A stretch of DNA of 64,000 nucleotides, from the NCBI RefSeq assembly GCF_013337685.1, contig NZ_SUQN01000007.1, positions 1 to 64,000 of the forward strand. The letters run 5' to 3'. This document shows, piece by piece, positions 27,333 to 38,435 of this stretch. The stretch is from Citrobacter gillenii (lineage in GTDB: Bacteria; Pseudomonadota; Gammaproteobacteria; Enterobacterales; Enterobacteriaceae). The translations under genes and the position numbers were made by a program. The notes beneath the pieces were generated by a model. The model ran no database searches. It was not told the DNA's origin and saw only the letters and a program-made list of their open reading frames with translations. The first letter of the stretch is position 1; each line of letters begins with the position of its first letter.

Positions 27333-29420
27333 ATGTGGCGAAGACTGATTTATCACCCCGAGATCAACTACGCACTACGACAAACGCTGGTGCTGTGTTT
27401 ACCCGTGGCTGTCGGTCTTATCATCGGTCAGCTTCATCTGGGGCTGCTGTTCTCCCTCGTCCCCGCCTGCTGCAATATTGCCGGTCTTGATACCCCGCAT
27501 AAGCGATTTTTTAAACGCTTAGTTATTGGCGCGTCACTGTTTGCCGGATGCAGCCTGATCATGCAGCTATTGCTGGCAGAAAGCATTGCGCTCCCGCTGA
27601 TCCTTACCGGCCTGACGCTGATTCTCGGCGTGACCGCCGAGTTAAGCCCGCTGCATGCACGACTGCTGCCCGCCTCACTGATTGCGGCAATTTTCACGCT
27701 AAGCCTGGCTGGCAACATGCCGGTCTGGGAACCGCTGCTGATCTATGCGCTGGGAACTTTGTGGTACGGCGCGTTCAACTGGTTCTGGTTCTGGCTGTGG
27801 CGTGAGCAGCCGCTGCGCGAATCGCTCAGCCTGTTATATCGCGAACTGGCCGATTACTGTGAAGCGAAATACAGCCTGCTAACCCAGCACGTCGATCCCG
27901 AAAAAGCGCTGCCCCCGCTGCTGGTTCGCCAGCAAAAAGCGGTGGATCTGATCACCCAGTGCTATCAGCAAATGCATATGCTGTCGGCGCATCACAACAA
28001 CGAGTACAAACGCCTGCTACGGGCCTTTCAGGAGGCGCTGGATTTGCAGGAGCATATTTCCGTCAGCCTGCATCAACCAGAAGAGGTGCAGAAGCTGGTC
28101 GAACGCAGTCATGCAGAACAGGTGATTCGCTGGAATGCGCGCACCGTCGCCGACCGGTTACGAGTACTGGCAGATGACATTCTGTATCACCGCTTGCCAA
28201 CACGCTTTTCGATGGAAAAACAGATTGGCACGCTGGAGAAAATTGCCAACCAGCACCCGGAAAACCCGGTCGGGCAGTTTTGCTACTGGCACTTTAGCCG
28301 CATTGCCCGCGTGCTGCGCACCCAGCGTCCGCTGTATGCCCGAGATTTAATGGCCGACAAACAGCGCCGCCTGCCGTTACTCCCGGCCCTGAAAAACTAT
28401 CTGTCGCTGAAATCTCCCGCGTTGCGTAATGCCGGGCGTATCAGCGTCATGCTGAGCATCGCCAGCCTGATGGGCAGCGCCTTACACCTGCCCAAACCTT
28501 ATTGGATCCTGATGACGGTCCTGTTCGTCACGCAAAATGGCTACGGTGCCACGCGGGTACGCATTCTGCATCGTTCGCTGGGTACGCTTGTCGGGCTGGT
28601 GATTGCCGGCGTCACGCTGCACTTTCATATTCCGGAAGGGTTTACACTGGCGGCCATGCTGGTCATCACCCTCGTCAGCTATCTGATCATGCGCAAAAAC
28701 TACGGCTGGGCCACCGTCGGGTTTACGGTTACGGCGGTGTATACCCTGCAGTTGCTGACGCTGAACGGAGAACAGTTTATTGTGCCGCGCTTTGTCGATA
28801 CGGTGCTGGGCTGTTTGATTGCCTTTGGCGGCACGCTCTGGCTGTGGCCACAGTGGCAAAGCGGCCTGCTGCGCAAAAACGCCCACGATGCGCTGGAAGC
28901 CGACCAGGAAGCCATTCGCCTTATCCTCAGCAACGATCCACAGGCCACACCGCTGGCGTATCAGCGTATGCGGGTCAACCAGGCGCATAACACGCTGTTT
29001 AACTCACTGAACCAGGCGATGCAGGAGCCAGGATTTAACTCACATTACCTGGCCGATATGAAACTGTGGGTCACGCACAGCCAGTTCATCGTCGAACATA
29101 TTAATGCGATGACCACGCTGGCCCGGGAACACACCATGTTGACGCCGGATTTGGCGCAGCGGTATCTGCAGTCCTGTGAAATTGCGATTCAGCGCTGTCA
29201 GCAGCGGCTGGAATATGACGGGCCGGGGAGCTCCGGTGATGTGAACATTCTCGAGTCGTCGGAGATGCTGTCCCACGGTCCATTAAGTACCCTGGAGCAG
29301 CATCTGCAACGTATACTGGGGCATCTGAATACCATGCACACCATTTCGTCGGTGGCATGGCGTCAACGCCCGCACCACGGTATCTGGCTGAGCCGCCGGT
29401 TGCGGGATATGAAAGGTTAA
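27333..29420 (+). CDS. yhfK: FUSC-family inner membrane protein YhfK
   Basis: This 695-residue membrane protein of the FUSC/YccS-YhfK family is related to aromatic-acid efflux components; its substrate is unknown. Two membrane blocks (about residues 10-150 and 380-510) flank cytosolic helical regions. The FUSC signature is KNYGWATVGFTVTAVYTLQL. The start at MWRRLIYHPE matches the E. coli protein (696 residues). A four-codon upstream TTG start is less likely. No clear ribosome binding site is seen, as the crp terminator occupies the leader. Confidence 0.9.
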   Translation: MWRRLIYHPEINYALRQTLVLCLPVAVGLIIGQLHLGLLFSLVPACCNIAGLDTPHKRFFKRLVIGASLFAGCSLIMQLLLAESIALPLILTGLTLILGVTAELSPLHARLLPASLIAAIFTLSLAGNMPVWEPLLIYALGTLWYGAFNWFWFWLWREQPLRESLSLLYRELADYCEAKYSLLTQHVDPEKALPPLLVRQQKAVDLITQCYQQMHMLSAHHNNEYKRLLRAFQEALDLQEHISVSLHQPEEVQKLVERSHAEQVIRWNARTVADRLRVLADDILYHRLPTRFSMEKQIGTLEKIANQHPENPVGQFCYWHFSRIARVLRTQRPLYARDLMADKQRRLPLLPALKNYLSLKSPALRNAGRISVMLSIASLMGSALHLPKPYWILMTVLFVTQNGYGATRVRILHRSLGTLVGLVIAGVTLHFHIPEGFTLAAMLVITLVSYLIMRKNYGWATVGFTVTAVYTLQLLTLNGEQFIVPRFVDTVLGCLIAFGGTLWLWPQWQSGLLRKNAHDALEADQEAIRLILSNDPQATPLAYQRMRVNQAHNTLFNSLNQAMQEPGFNSHYLADMKLWVTHSQFIVEHINAMTTLAREHTMLTPDLAQRYLQSCEIAIQRCQQRLEYDGPGSSGDVNILESSEMLSHGPLSTLEQHLQRILGHLNTMHTISSVAWRQRPHHGIWLSRRLRDMKG

Positions 29421-29427
29421 GATCGAC

Positions 29428-29512
29428 TGCCGGATGCGCTACGCTTATCCGGCCTACGAATCACACCTTACCCTGTAGGCCGGATAAGGCGTTTACGCCG
29501 CCATCCGGCAAT
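29428..29512. repeat. REP/BIME element between yhfK and argD
   Basis: TGCCGGATGCGCTACGCTTA followed by the inverted GTAGGCCGGATAAGGCG...CATCCGGCAAT form a typical two-unit BIME at the convergent ends of yhfK and argD. Confidence 0.88.
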
Positions 29513-29519
29513 CAACCAA

Positions 29520-30752
<1,233 letters not shown>

Positions 30753-30767
30753 TTAAGCAGAAATGCT

Positions 30768-30806
30768 AGTGAAATTATAATCACAAAATATGAATAAAAA
30801 GTCACT
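30768..30806 (-). promoter_or_regulatory. Tandem ARG boxes (ArgR operator) upstream of argD
   Basis: Two 18 bp ARG-box-like sites lie 3 bp apart, the spacing bound by the ArgR hexamer. The first, 30768-30785, has TGAAA-N4-AATCA. The second, 30789-30806, has TGAAT-AAAA-AGTCA. Against TGAAT-N4-ATTCA each half-site has at most one mismatch. Confidence 0.75.
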
Positions 30807-30822
30807 GAATAGCAACTACAAA

Positions 30823-31386
30823 TCACCGATTGAGGAAATTAGCCAGCAGCTGATGCCCCTGCTCACTGAGGATACTCTCCGGGTGAAACTGCACGCCTTC
30901 CAAATCCCACTCGCGGTGGCGAATGCCCATAATCTCCTGCGTTTCACTCCAGGCCGTTACCTCAAAGCAGGCCGGCAGCGTCTCAGGTGCAACCACCAGA
31001 GAGTGGTAGCGCGTCACCGTTAGCGGGTTCGCCAGCCCCTGAAAAACGCCCTGCCCGGTATGCGTAATCGGGGAGGTCTTACCGTGCATGACTTTCGCCG
31101 CCCGCACGACGCTGGCACCAAACGCCTGCGCCATCGCCTGGTGGCCCAGACAGACGCCCAGCATCGGGGTTATTCCCGCATAGTGACGGATGACATCCAG
31201 CGAAATCCCGGCATCATCCGGCGTGCAGGGACCGGGGGAAATAACGATTTTTTGCGGACTTAACGCATCAATTTGCGCCAGCGTCAGCTCGTCGTTGCGC
31301 CTGACAAGGACCTCTGCGCCCAGTTCGCAGAAATATTGATACAGGTTCCAGGTAAAAGAATCGTAGTTATCGATAAGCAGGATCAT
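30823..31386 (-). CDS. pabA: Aminodeoxychorismate synthase glutaminase subunit PabA
   Basis: PabA releases ammonia from glutamine for PabB to make 4-amino-4-deoxychorismate in the folate pathway. The 187-residue class I amidotransferase has the nucleophile Cys79 in LGVCLGHQ and the His/Glu pair in VQFHPES (about 168-170). Length equals the E. coli protein. It lies 31 bp downstream of fic on the same strand, the conserved order. Confidence 0.96.
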   Translation of the reverse strand: MILLIDNYDSFTWNLYQYFCELGAEVLVRRNDELTLAQIDALSPQKIVISPGPCTPDDAGISLDVIRHYAGITPMLGVCLGHQAMAQAFGASVVRAAKVMHGKTSPITHTGQGVFQGLANPLTVTRYHSLVVAPETLPACFEVTAWSETQEIMGIRHREWDLEGVQFHPESILSEQGHQLLANFLNR

Positions 31387-31417
31387 GGCGGCTCCGGTAC
31401 AGAAAAACCGCGCTATT

Positions 31418-32020
31418 CTACCCAGTTTCTCGGGCTTCGCTTACCACTTTACGAAATATCGCCCGCAGCGCCGACAGGTCGCCCATCGCACCACTCTGGT
31501 TGGCCTGATTCCACTCTTCGACCGGGATACCCTCCCAACTGAGCATATACCCGGCATGAACCGCTAACTGTTCGAAGAAAATACGTTGGGCCAGACCGCT
31601 GCCAATACGAAATGGGTGTAGCACATTAATTTCGCAATAATAATGCGCAAGTCGGTCGATAAACTTATCCGCCGACAGCCCTACCAGCCAGGACTCGTCT
31701 TCCAGGTCCTGCATCAGCGCGTTGCCCTCTTTCTCAATGTAAGCAAAGTGGCAGAAGCGGGTATCGCCCTGGTAAATATCGACCTCGCGTAGATGGCCCG
31801 CCCAGTCAAAAATATCCTGATAGAGCTGGCGATGAATAGCGCACAGATGCGGCAGGCCGCGTTTTAGCGGGCCCAGCCCAATCGTCGCCGCCCGCAGCGC
31901 CGTCAATTCGTAGGCCGCCTGCGCCAGACGCTGGGCCTGATGGACCCCGAGACGATTACGCATCACGTTCAGGCCCGGATACAAATAGGGATCTCGCCCA
32001 TCACCGAATTTATCGCTCAT
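31418..32020 (-). CDS. fic: Fic-domain protein (FicT) with non-canonical active-site motif
   Basis: Fic proteins transfer AMP to hydroxyl groups of targets. This 200-residue class I-type protein has [12 protein letters not shown] at residues 135-146 where the consensus is HPFxxGNGRxxR. The catalytic His is kept, but Asn is Ser and the first Arg is Leu, which predicts weak or no AMPylation. Its start overlaps the end of yhfG by 11 bp, the arrangement of the FicTA toxin-antitoxin pair. Neighbouring pabA follows. The target is not known from sequence. Confidence 0.93.
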   Translation of the reverse strand: MSDKFGDGRDPYLYPGLNVMRNRLGVHQAQRLAQAAYELTALRAATIGLGPLKRGLPHLCAIHRQLYQDIFDWAGHLREVDIYQGDTRFCHFAYIEKEGNALMQDLEDESWLVGLSADKFIDRLAHYYCEINVLHPFRIGSGLAQRIFFEQLAVHAGYMLSWEGIPVEEWNQANQSGAMGDLSALRAIFRKVVSEARETG

Positions 32021-32177
32021 AGTGCCTCCTCAATTCTTCAAGGCGCGCCAGGGCATCTTCAGCGCTCAGCGTAACCCGTGGAATCTCCACGCCTTCCAGA
32101 CGTCGGCTAGCCTGGAAATTGCCGTTTCGCAGTTGCTCCCAAAGACAGGACTTTTGTTTATCGGTGAGTTTTTTCAC
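32010..32177 (-). CDS. yhfG: Fic antitoxin YhfG (FicA-like)
   Basis: This small 55-residue partner of Fic has a GTG start (complement of 32175-32177) with a GGAGG four bases upstream. The product begins [20 protein letters not shown]. It carries the Fic inhibitory helix motif (S/T)xxxE(G/N) as S24-RRL-E28-G29. In the VbhA/VbhT family this motif blocks ATP binding by the toxin. Its stop overlaps the fic start, so the two are coupled. It was called by translating the strand directly. Confidence 0.9.
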   Translation of the reverse strand: MKKLTDKQKSCLWEQLRNGNFQASRRLEGVEIPRVTLSAEDALARLEELRRHYER

Positions 32178-32252
32178 GTGACCTCCCTGAATGAGCCAGC
32201 ACTTGCCACAAGTATAAGCAGCAATTTCGGGTTACGCAGAGAAGGGAGAGAA

Positions 32253-32273
32253 CGCGGGCAGGAACCGCCCGCG
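32253..32273 (-). terminator. Possible terminator of ppiA
   Basis: CGCGGGC-N7-GCCCGCG forms a 7 bp GC stem 12 bp past the ppiA stop. The following minus-strand sequence is only moderately T-rich, so strength is uncertain and yhfG-fic may receive read-through. Confidence 0.4.
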
Positions 32274-32284
32274 CAAAAATACGA

Positions 32285-32932
<648 letters not shown>

Positions 32933-32984
32933 TTACTTAATTTTACGAACCTGAAACAAATGTAAATGCTTTGCAACGCGCATC

Positions 32985-33004
32985 AATGTGATCATGATCA
33001 CATT
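32985..33004. promoter_or_regulatory. Perfect CRP palindrome between ppiA and tsgA, with two GATC sites
   Basis: AATGTGATCATGATCACATT is a perfect 20 bp palindrome that fits TGTGA-N6-TCACA exactly. It is placed between divergent ppiA and tsgA and could serve either. Each arm contains a Dam site GATC (32990-32993 and 32996-32999). Confidence 0.85.
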
Positions 33005-33121
33005 GAAATATGTAATAGAAACAGCAGTTGCTAAAAAATATTTAAATACATCAACAAAACGCCTAAAATCCGCCCGCTCACGGCGCCTTCAATGCGCCTT
33101 ACACTTCTATACAGGCCAGTC

Positions 33122-34303
33122 ATGACTAACAGCAATCGTATCAAGCTCACATGGATCAGCTTTCTCTCCTACGCCCTGACAGGCGCGTTGGTTATTGTCA
33201 CCGGGATGGTGATGGGAAACATCGCAGACTATTTCCATTTGCCCGTTTCCAGTATGAGTAACACCTTCACCTTTCTGAATGCCGGTATTCTGATCTCTAT
33301 TTTTCTGAATGCGTGGTTGATGGAAATTGTCCCGTTGAAAACGCAACTACGTTTTGGCTTTATTCTGATGCTGCTGGCTGTCGCCGGACTGATGCTCACG
33401 CATAGCCTGGCGCTGTTCTCCGCCGCCATGTTTGTGCTGGGGGTCGTCAGCGGGATCACCATGTCGATTGGTACTTTCCTGGTCACCCAGATGTATGAAG
33501 GTCGCCAGCGTGGATCTCGCCTGCTGTTTACAGATTCCTTCTTCAGCATGGCGGGCATGATTTTCCCGATGGTTGCCGCGTACCTGCTGGCACGTAGCAT
33601 CGAATGGTACTGGGTCTACGCCTGTATCGGCCTGGTGTACGTCGCCATTTTCCTGCTGACCTTTGGCTGTGAGTTCCCGGCGCTGGGTAAACACGCGCAG
33701 CAACCGGAAACACCGGTGGCGAAAGAGAAGTGGGGCATCGGTGTGCTGTTTTTGTCCATCGCCGCGCTGTGCTACATCCTCGGTCAGTTGGGTTTTATCT
33801 CCTGGGTGCCGGAATACGCCAAAAGCCTCGGCATGAGCCTGAACGATGCAGGTAAACTGGTCAGCGATTTCTGGATGTCCTACATGGTGGGTATGTGGGC
33901 GTTTAGCTTTATCCTGCGCTTCTTTGATTTGCAGCGTATCCTGACCGTGCTGGCAGGACTGGCAACCGTATTGATGTATCTCTTCATCACCGGTACGCCA
34001 GAGCACATGCCGTGGTTCATCCTGACGCTGGGCTTCTTCTCCAGCGCCATCTATACCACCATTATCACCCTCGGCTCCCAGCAGACTAAAGTGGCCTCAC
34101 CGAAGCTGGTTAACTTCGTCCTGACCTGCGGCACCATTGGGACCATGTTAACCTTCGTGGTGACCGGTCCGATCGTTGCCCACAGCGGTCCTCTGGCCGC
34201 ACTACAAACCGCGAATGGCCTGTATGCTGTGGTATTCGTGATGTGCTTTATCCTTGGGTTTGTCACGCGTCATCGCCAGCATAACGCACCGGCTGTGCAG
34301 TAA
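33122..34303 (+). CDS. tsgA: MFS transporter TsgA
   Basis: This 393-residue major facilitator protein of unknown substrate is named from Salmonella, where it was found as a selenite-affected gene. About 12 hydrophobic segments span the length, with the MFS loop after segment 2 partly kept and a charged mid-loop at about 200-215. I start at [14 protein letters not shown]; a 10-residue extension upstream is less conserved. It lies between the CRP site and the nir operon, with a stem-loop after its stop. Confidence 0.92.
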   Translation: MTNSNRIKLTWISFLSYALTGALVIVTGMVMGNIADYFHLPVSSMSNTFTFLNAGILISIFLNAWLMEIVPLKTQLRFGFILMLLAVAGLMLTHSLALFSAAMFVLGVVSGITMSIGTFLVTQMYEGRQRGSRLLFTDSFFSMAGMIFPMVAAYLLARSIEWYWVYACIGLVYVAIFLLTFGCEFPALGKHAQQPETPVAKEKWGIGVLFLSIAALCYILGQLGFISWVPEYAKSLGMSLNDAGKLVSDFWMSYMVGMWAFSFILRFFDLQRILTVLAGLATVLMYLFITGTPEHMPWFILTLGFFSSAIYTTIITLGSQQTKVASPKLVNFVLTCGTIGTMLTFVVTGPIVAHSGPLAALQTANGLYAVVFVMCFILGFVTRHRQHNAPAVQ

Positions 34304-34308
34304 ACCTG

Positions 34309-34343
34309 AATGCCGGATAGCGGCTCTGATTATCCGGCATTTA
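34309..34343 (+). terminator. Stem-loop after tsgA (terminator-like, REP-related)
   Basis: AATGCCGGATA and TATCCGGCATT form an 11 bp stem with an 11 nt loop, followed by TTAT. The arms contain the REP half-site TGCCGGAT, so it may be a REP-derived terminator. Confidence 0.6.
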
Positions 34344-34473
34344 TCACTCCCCTTTCTAACCCTTAGGATCCTGACCTATTCACACTAAAACCCCTTAATT
34401 TGTACGCTAATCATACAAACATGAAAAGCCTGTCAATTCCGTGACTTATAAAAACGCTGACAAATCAGTTATA

Positions 34474-34489
34474 TACCTCTTAAGGAGTA
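34474..34489 (+). promoter_or_regulatory. NarL/NarP 7-2-7 site of the nirB promoter
   Basis: TACCTCT-TA-AGGAGTA fits the inverted heptamer consensus TACYYMT-N2-AKRRGTA. Its centre is 28 bp upstream of the FNR site centre, i.e. at -69.5 if FNR is at -41.5. This is the E. coli nirB geometry for nitrate/nitrite activation. Confidence 0.85.
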
Positions 34490-34502
34490 TATAAGGGCGA
34501 AA

Positions 34503-34516
34503 TTGATTTGTATCAA
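34503..34516 (+). promoter_or_regulatory. FNR box of the nirB promoter
   Basis: TTGATTTGTATCAA is a full match to the FNR consensus TTGAT-N4-ATCAA. Placed at -41.5, it puts the start near 34551 with a -10 around TAAGGT (34538-34543). This is a class II anaerobic promoter. Confidence 0.9.
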
Positions 34517-34574
34517 TAAGCGGGGTTGCTGAATCGTTAAGGTAGGCAGTAATAGAAAAGAAATCGAGGCAAAA

Positions 34575-37118
34575 ATGAGCAAAGTCAGACTCGCTATTAT
34601 CGGTAATGGTATGGTCGGCCATCGCTTTATTGAGGATCTTCTTGATAAATCCGATGCGGACAAGTTTGATATTACCGTCTTCTGTGAAGAACCCCGCAAA
34701 GCATACGACCGCGTACACCTGTCTTCTTACTTCTCTCACCACACTGCTGAAGAGCTGTCTCTGGTGCGTGAAGGCTTCTACGAGAAGCACGGCGTGAAGG
34801 TATTAGTCGGCGAACGCGCGATTACCATCAACCGCCAGGAGAAGGTGATCCACTCCAGCGCTGGTCGTACGGTTTATTACGATAAACTGATCATGGCAAC
34901 CGGCTCCTACCCGTGGATCCCGCCAATTAAAGGTTCGGAAACGCAGGACTGTTTCGTTTACCGTACCATTGAAGACCTCAACGCCATTGAGTCTTGCGCT
35001 CGTCGCAGTAAACGCGGCGCCGTTGTCGGTGGTGGCCTGCTGGGTCTGGAAGCCGCAGGTGCCCTGAAAAGCTTAGGCGTTGAAACCCACGTGATTGAAT
35101 TCGCCCCGATGCTGATGGCTGAACAGCTGGATCAGATGGGTGGCGAGCAGTTACGTCGCAAAATTGAAAGCATGGGCGTGCGTGTGCACACCAGCAAAAA
35201 TACCAAAGAGATCGTCCAGCAAGGCACTGAAGCGCGTAAAACCATGCGCTTTGCCGACGGCAGCGAACTGGAAGTCGACTTCATTGTCTTCTCCACCGGT
35301 ATTCGCCCGCGCGACAAACTGGCAACCCAGTGCGGCCTTGATGTGGCACAGCGTGGCGGTATCGTGATCAACGACACCTGCCAGACCTCTGACCCGGATA
35401 TCTACGCTATCGGCGAATGCGCCAGCTGGAACGACCGCGTTTATGGCCTGGTCGCACCGGGGTACAAAATGGCGCAGGTCGCCGTTGACCATATTCTCGG
35501 TAGCAAAAACGCGTTCGAAGGCGCAGACCTGAGCGCCAAGCTGAAACTGCTGGGCGTAGATGTCGGCGGTATCGGCGACGCACATGCGCGTACACCGGGC
35601 GCCCGTAGCTACGTTTACCTCGACGAAAGTAAAGAAGTCTACAAACGCCTGATCGTCAGCGAAGATAACAAAACGCTGCTGGGCGCGGTTCTGGTGGGTG
35701 ACACCAGCGATTACGGCAACCTGCTGCAGCTGGTGCTGAACGCCATCGAACTGCCGGAAAACCCGGACTCACTGATCCTGCCAGCACACTCAGGCAGCGG
35801 TAAGCCGTCCATCGGCGTGGATAAACTGCCGGACAGCGCGCAGATTTGTTCCTGCTTCGACGTCACCAAAGGCATGCTGGTTGCCGCCATTAACAAAGGC
35901 TGCCACACCGTTGCAGCGCTGAAAGCCGAAACCAAAGCCGGTACTGGCTGCGGTGGTTGTATTCCGCTGGTTACCCAGGTGCTGAATGCCGAACTGGCGA
36001 AACAGGGCATCGAAGTCAACAACAACCTGTGCGATCACTTCCCGTACTCACGTCAGGAACTGTTCCATCTCATCCGCGTGGAAGGCATTAAAACCTTCGA
36101 GGAATTGCTGGCGAAACACGGTAAAGGTTACGGCTGCGAAGTATGTAAACCAACCGTCGGTTCCCTGCTGGCCTCCTGCTGGAATGAATACATCCTCAAG
36201 CCGCAGCACACGCCGCTGCAGGATACCAACGACAACTTCCTGGCCAACATCCAGAAAGACGGTACCTACTCCGTTATCCCACGCTCTGCCGGTGGCGAAA
36301 TTACCCCGGAAGGTCTGGTTGCCGTGGGCCGTATCGCTCGTGAGTTCAATCTGTACACCAAGATCACCGGTTCTCAGCGTATTGGTCTGTTCGGCGCGCA
36401 AAAAGATGACCTGCCGGAAATCTGGCGTCAGTTGATTGAAGCGGGCTTCGAAACCGGTCATGCGTATGCTAAAGCGCTGCGTATGGCGAAAACCTGCGTG
36501 GGTAGCACCTGGTGCCGTTATGGTGTCGGCGATAGCGTAGGCTTCGGCGTTGAGCTTGAAAACCGCTACAAGGGCATTCGTACCCCGCACAAAATGAAGT
36601 TTGGCGTCTCTGGCTGTACCCGTGAGTGCGCAGAAGCCCAAGGTAAAGACGTGGGTATCATCGCTACTGAAAAAGGCTGGAACCTGTACGTCTGTGGTAA
36701 CGGCGGGATGAAACCACGCCATGCGGATCTACTGGCAGCGGATCTCGACCGTGAAACGCTGATGAAATACCTTGACCGCTTCATGATGTTCTACATCCGT
36801 ACTGCGGACAAACTGACCCGTACCGCACCGTGGTTAGATAACCTGGAAGGCGGCATCGAGTATCTGAAGTCTGTCATCATTGACGACAAACTGGGCCTGA
36901 ACGAGCATCTGGAAGAAGAGATGGCGCGTCTGCGTGAAGCCGTCGTATGCGAGTGGACAGAAACCGTCAACACGCCGTCCGCGCAGGTTCGCTTCAAGCA
37001 CTTTATCAACAGCGATAAACGCGATCCGAATGTCCAGGTTGTGCCTGAACGTGAACAACATCGCCCGGCCACGCCGTATGAGCGTATCCCGGTCACTCTG
37101 GTGGAGGAAAACGCATGA
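34575..37118 (+). CDS. nirB: NADH-dependent assimilatory/detoxifying nitrite reductase large subunit NirB
   Basis: NirB reduces nitrite to ammonium in the cytosol with NADH, using FAD, Fe-S and siroheme. The 847-residue product has an N-terminal FAD/NAD module (IIGNGMVGHRFIEDLL near residue 8; VVGGGLLGLEAAGAL near 152) and a BFD-like Cys cluster (ICSCFD near 419, GTGCGGC near 455). C-terminal siroheme/4Fe-4S cysteines appear in TWCRYG, SGCTRECAEA and YVCGNGG. Length equals E. coli NirB. It overlaps nirD by ATGA. FNR and NarL/NarP sites lie upstream. Confidence 0.97.
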   Translation: MSKVRLAIIGNGMVGHRFIEDLLDKSDADKFDITVFCEEPRKAYDRVHLSSYFSHHTAEELSLVREGFYEKHGVKVLVGERAITINRQEKVIHSSAGRTVYYDKLIMATGSYPWIPPIKGSETQDCFVYRTIEDLNAIESCARRSKRGAVVGGGLLGLEAAGALKSLGVETHVIEFAPMLMAEQLDQMGGEQLRRKIESMGVRVHTSKNTKEIVQQGTEARKTMRFADGSELEVDFIVFSTGIRPRDKLATQCGLDVAQRGGIVINDTCQTSDPDIYAIGECASWNDRVYGLVAPGYKMAQVAVDHILGSKNAFEGADLSAKLKLLGVDVGGIGDAHARTPGARSYVYLDESKEVYKRLIVSEDNKTLLGAVLVGDTSDYGNLLQLVLNAIELPENPDSLILPAHSGSGKPSIGVDKLPDSAQICSCFDVTKGMLVAAINKGCHTVAALKAETKAGTGCGGCIPLVTQVLNAELAKQGIEVNNNLCDHFPYSRQELFHLIRVEGIKTFEELLAKHGKGYGCEVCKPTVGSLLASCWNEYILKPQHTPLQDTNDNFLANIQKDGTYSVIPRSAGGEITPEGLVAVGRIAREFNLYTKITGSQRIGLFGAQKDDLPEIWRQLIEAGFETGHAYAKALRMAKTCVGSTWCRYGVGDSVGFGVELENRYKGIRTPHKMKFGVSGCTRECAEAQGKDVGIIATEKGWNLYVCGNGGMKPRHADLLAADLDRETLMKYLDRFMMFYIRTADKLTRTAPWLDNLEGGIEYLKSVIIDDKLGLNEHLEEEMARLREAVVCEWTETVNTPSAQVRFKHFINSDKRDPNVQVVPEREQHRPATPYERIPVTLVEENA

Positions 37119-37441
37119 GCCAGTGGAAAAACATCTGCAAAATCGATGACATTCTGCCTGCAACAGGCGTCTGCGCCCTGTTAGGTAAAGAGCAAGTCGC
37201 GATTTTCCGTCCTTATCACAGCGACCAGGTGTTTGCGATCAGCAACATCGACCCGTTCTTCCAGTCCAGCGTACTTTCACGCGGGATTATTGCTGAGCAC
37301 CAGGGCGAGCTATGGGTTGCCAGCCCGCTGAAAAAACAGCGCTTCCGCCTCAGCGACGGTCTGTGCATGGAGGACGAAAGTCATTCCGTGGCGCACTACG
37401 AAGCCCGGGTGAAAGACGGCATGGTGCAGTTGCGCGGTTAG
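37115..37441 (+). CDS. nirD: Nitrite reductase small subunit NirD
   Basis: NirD is the small subunit of NADH nitrite reductase. The 108-residue product has a Rieske-like fold but lacks the CxH...CxxH cluster ligands, as is normal for this family. It starts MSQWKNICKIDDILPATGVC. The 4 bp overlap with nirB (ATGA) shows coupling. A terminator-like hairpin and a BIME follow before nirC, so nirC-cysG may get a lower transcript share. Confidence 0.95.
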   Translation: MSQWKNICKIDDILPATGVCALLGKEQVAIFRPYHSDQVFAISNIDPFFQSSVLSRGIIAEHQGELWVASPLKKQRFRLSDGLCMEDESHSVAHYEARVKDGMVQLRG

Positions 37442-37450
37442 TAAATTATT

Positions 37451-37475
37451 GGGAGGCGCAATGCCTCCCTTTTTA
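37451..37475 (+). terminator. Terminator-like hairpin after nirD
   Basis: GGGAGGC-N5-GCCTCCC is followed by TTTTTA. It is strong in form but lies inside the nir operon, so attenuation rather than full termination is likely. Confidence 0.75.
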
Positions 37476-37497
37476 GACGTATTGGTAGGCCTTTTTA

Positions 37498-37567
37498 GTA
37501 GGCCTGATAAGCGTAGCGCCATCAGGCACATTGCCGGATGGCGGCATAACTGCCTTATCCGGCCTAC
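37498..37567. repeat. REP/BIME element between nirD and nirC
   Basis: GTAGGCCTGATAAGCG...CATCAGGCA is followed by TGCCGGATGGCGGC...TTATCCGGCCTAC in inverted orientation. It is the only BIME in this window found between co-directional genes. Confidence 0.85.
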
Positions 37568-37614
37568 GGTTACGATTTTATTTTACTTTTTGTTCTTCAA
37601 GGATAATCAAACAC

Positions 37615-38424
37615 ATGTTTACAGACACTATCAATAAGTGTGCGGCTAACGCTGCGCGCATTGCACGCCTGTCGGCCAACAACCCATTCGGTTTCTGGGT
37701 CAGTTCCGCCATGGCGGGCGCTTATGTCGGTCTCGGCATCATTCTTATTTTCACTCTCGGCAATCTGCTTGATCCATCCGTACGCCCTCTGGTGATGGGT
37801 GCAACCTTTGGTATTGCCTTAACGCTGGTGATTATTGCCGGTTCAGAGTTGTTTACCGGGCACACCATGTTCCTGACGCTTGGCGTCAAAGCGGGCACCA
37901 TCAGCCACGGTCAGATGTGGGCCATTCTGCCGCAAACCTGGCTGGGAAATCTGCTCGGTTCCGTGTTCGTCGCCCTGCTGTACAGCTGGGGTGGCGGTAG
38001 CCTGCTGCCGGTCGATACCAGCATCGTACATAGCGTTGCCCTGGCGAAAACTACAGCCCCTGCCAGCGTACTGTTCTTTAAAGGTGCGTTGTGTAACTGG
38101 TTGGTTTGCCTGGCAATCTGGATGGCGATCCGTACTGAAGGTGCGGCGAAGTTCCTCGCCATCTGGTGGTGCCTGCTGGCGTTTATCGCTTCCGGCTATG
38201 AACACTCCGTTGCCAACATGACGCTATTTGCGCTCTCCTGGTTCGGTCATCACAGCGATGCCTATACCTTGTCCGGAATTGGCCATAACCTGCTGTGGGT
38301 GACACTCGGTAATACTTTGTCCGGTGTCGTATTCATGGGGTTGGGTTATTGGTATGCTACGCCAAAATCGGAGCGTCCCGTTCCGGCAAAAATCAACCAA
38401 ACTGAGGCTGCTGCCAATAATTAA
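37615..38424 (+). CDS. nirC: Nitrite transporter NirC
   Basis: NirC is an inner-membrane nitrite channel/antiporter of the formate-nitrite transporter (FNT) family. The 269-residue product has six membrane segments with FNT motifs near GSELFTGH (about 76-83) and NWLVCLAIW (about 161). I start at [15 protein letters not shown] with AAGGA upstream. A 28-residue extension into the BIME is rejected. It is followed 11 bp later by cysG. Confidence 0.95.
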   Translation: MFTDTINKCAANAARIARLSANNPFGFWVSSAMAGAYVGLGIILIFTLGNLLDPSVRPLVMGATFGIALTLVIIAGSELFTGHTMFLTLGVKAGTISHGQMWAILPQTWLGNLLGSVFVALLYSWGGGSLLPVDTSIVHSVALAKTTAPASVLFFKGALCNWLVCLAIWMAIRTEGAAKFLAIWWCLLAFIASGYEHSVANMTLFALSWFGHHSDAYTLSGIGHNLLWVTLGNTLSGVVFMGLGYWYATPKSERPVPAKINQTEAAANN

Positions 38425-38435
38425 GGGGTAATGTC

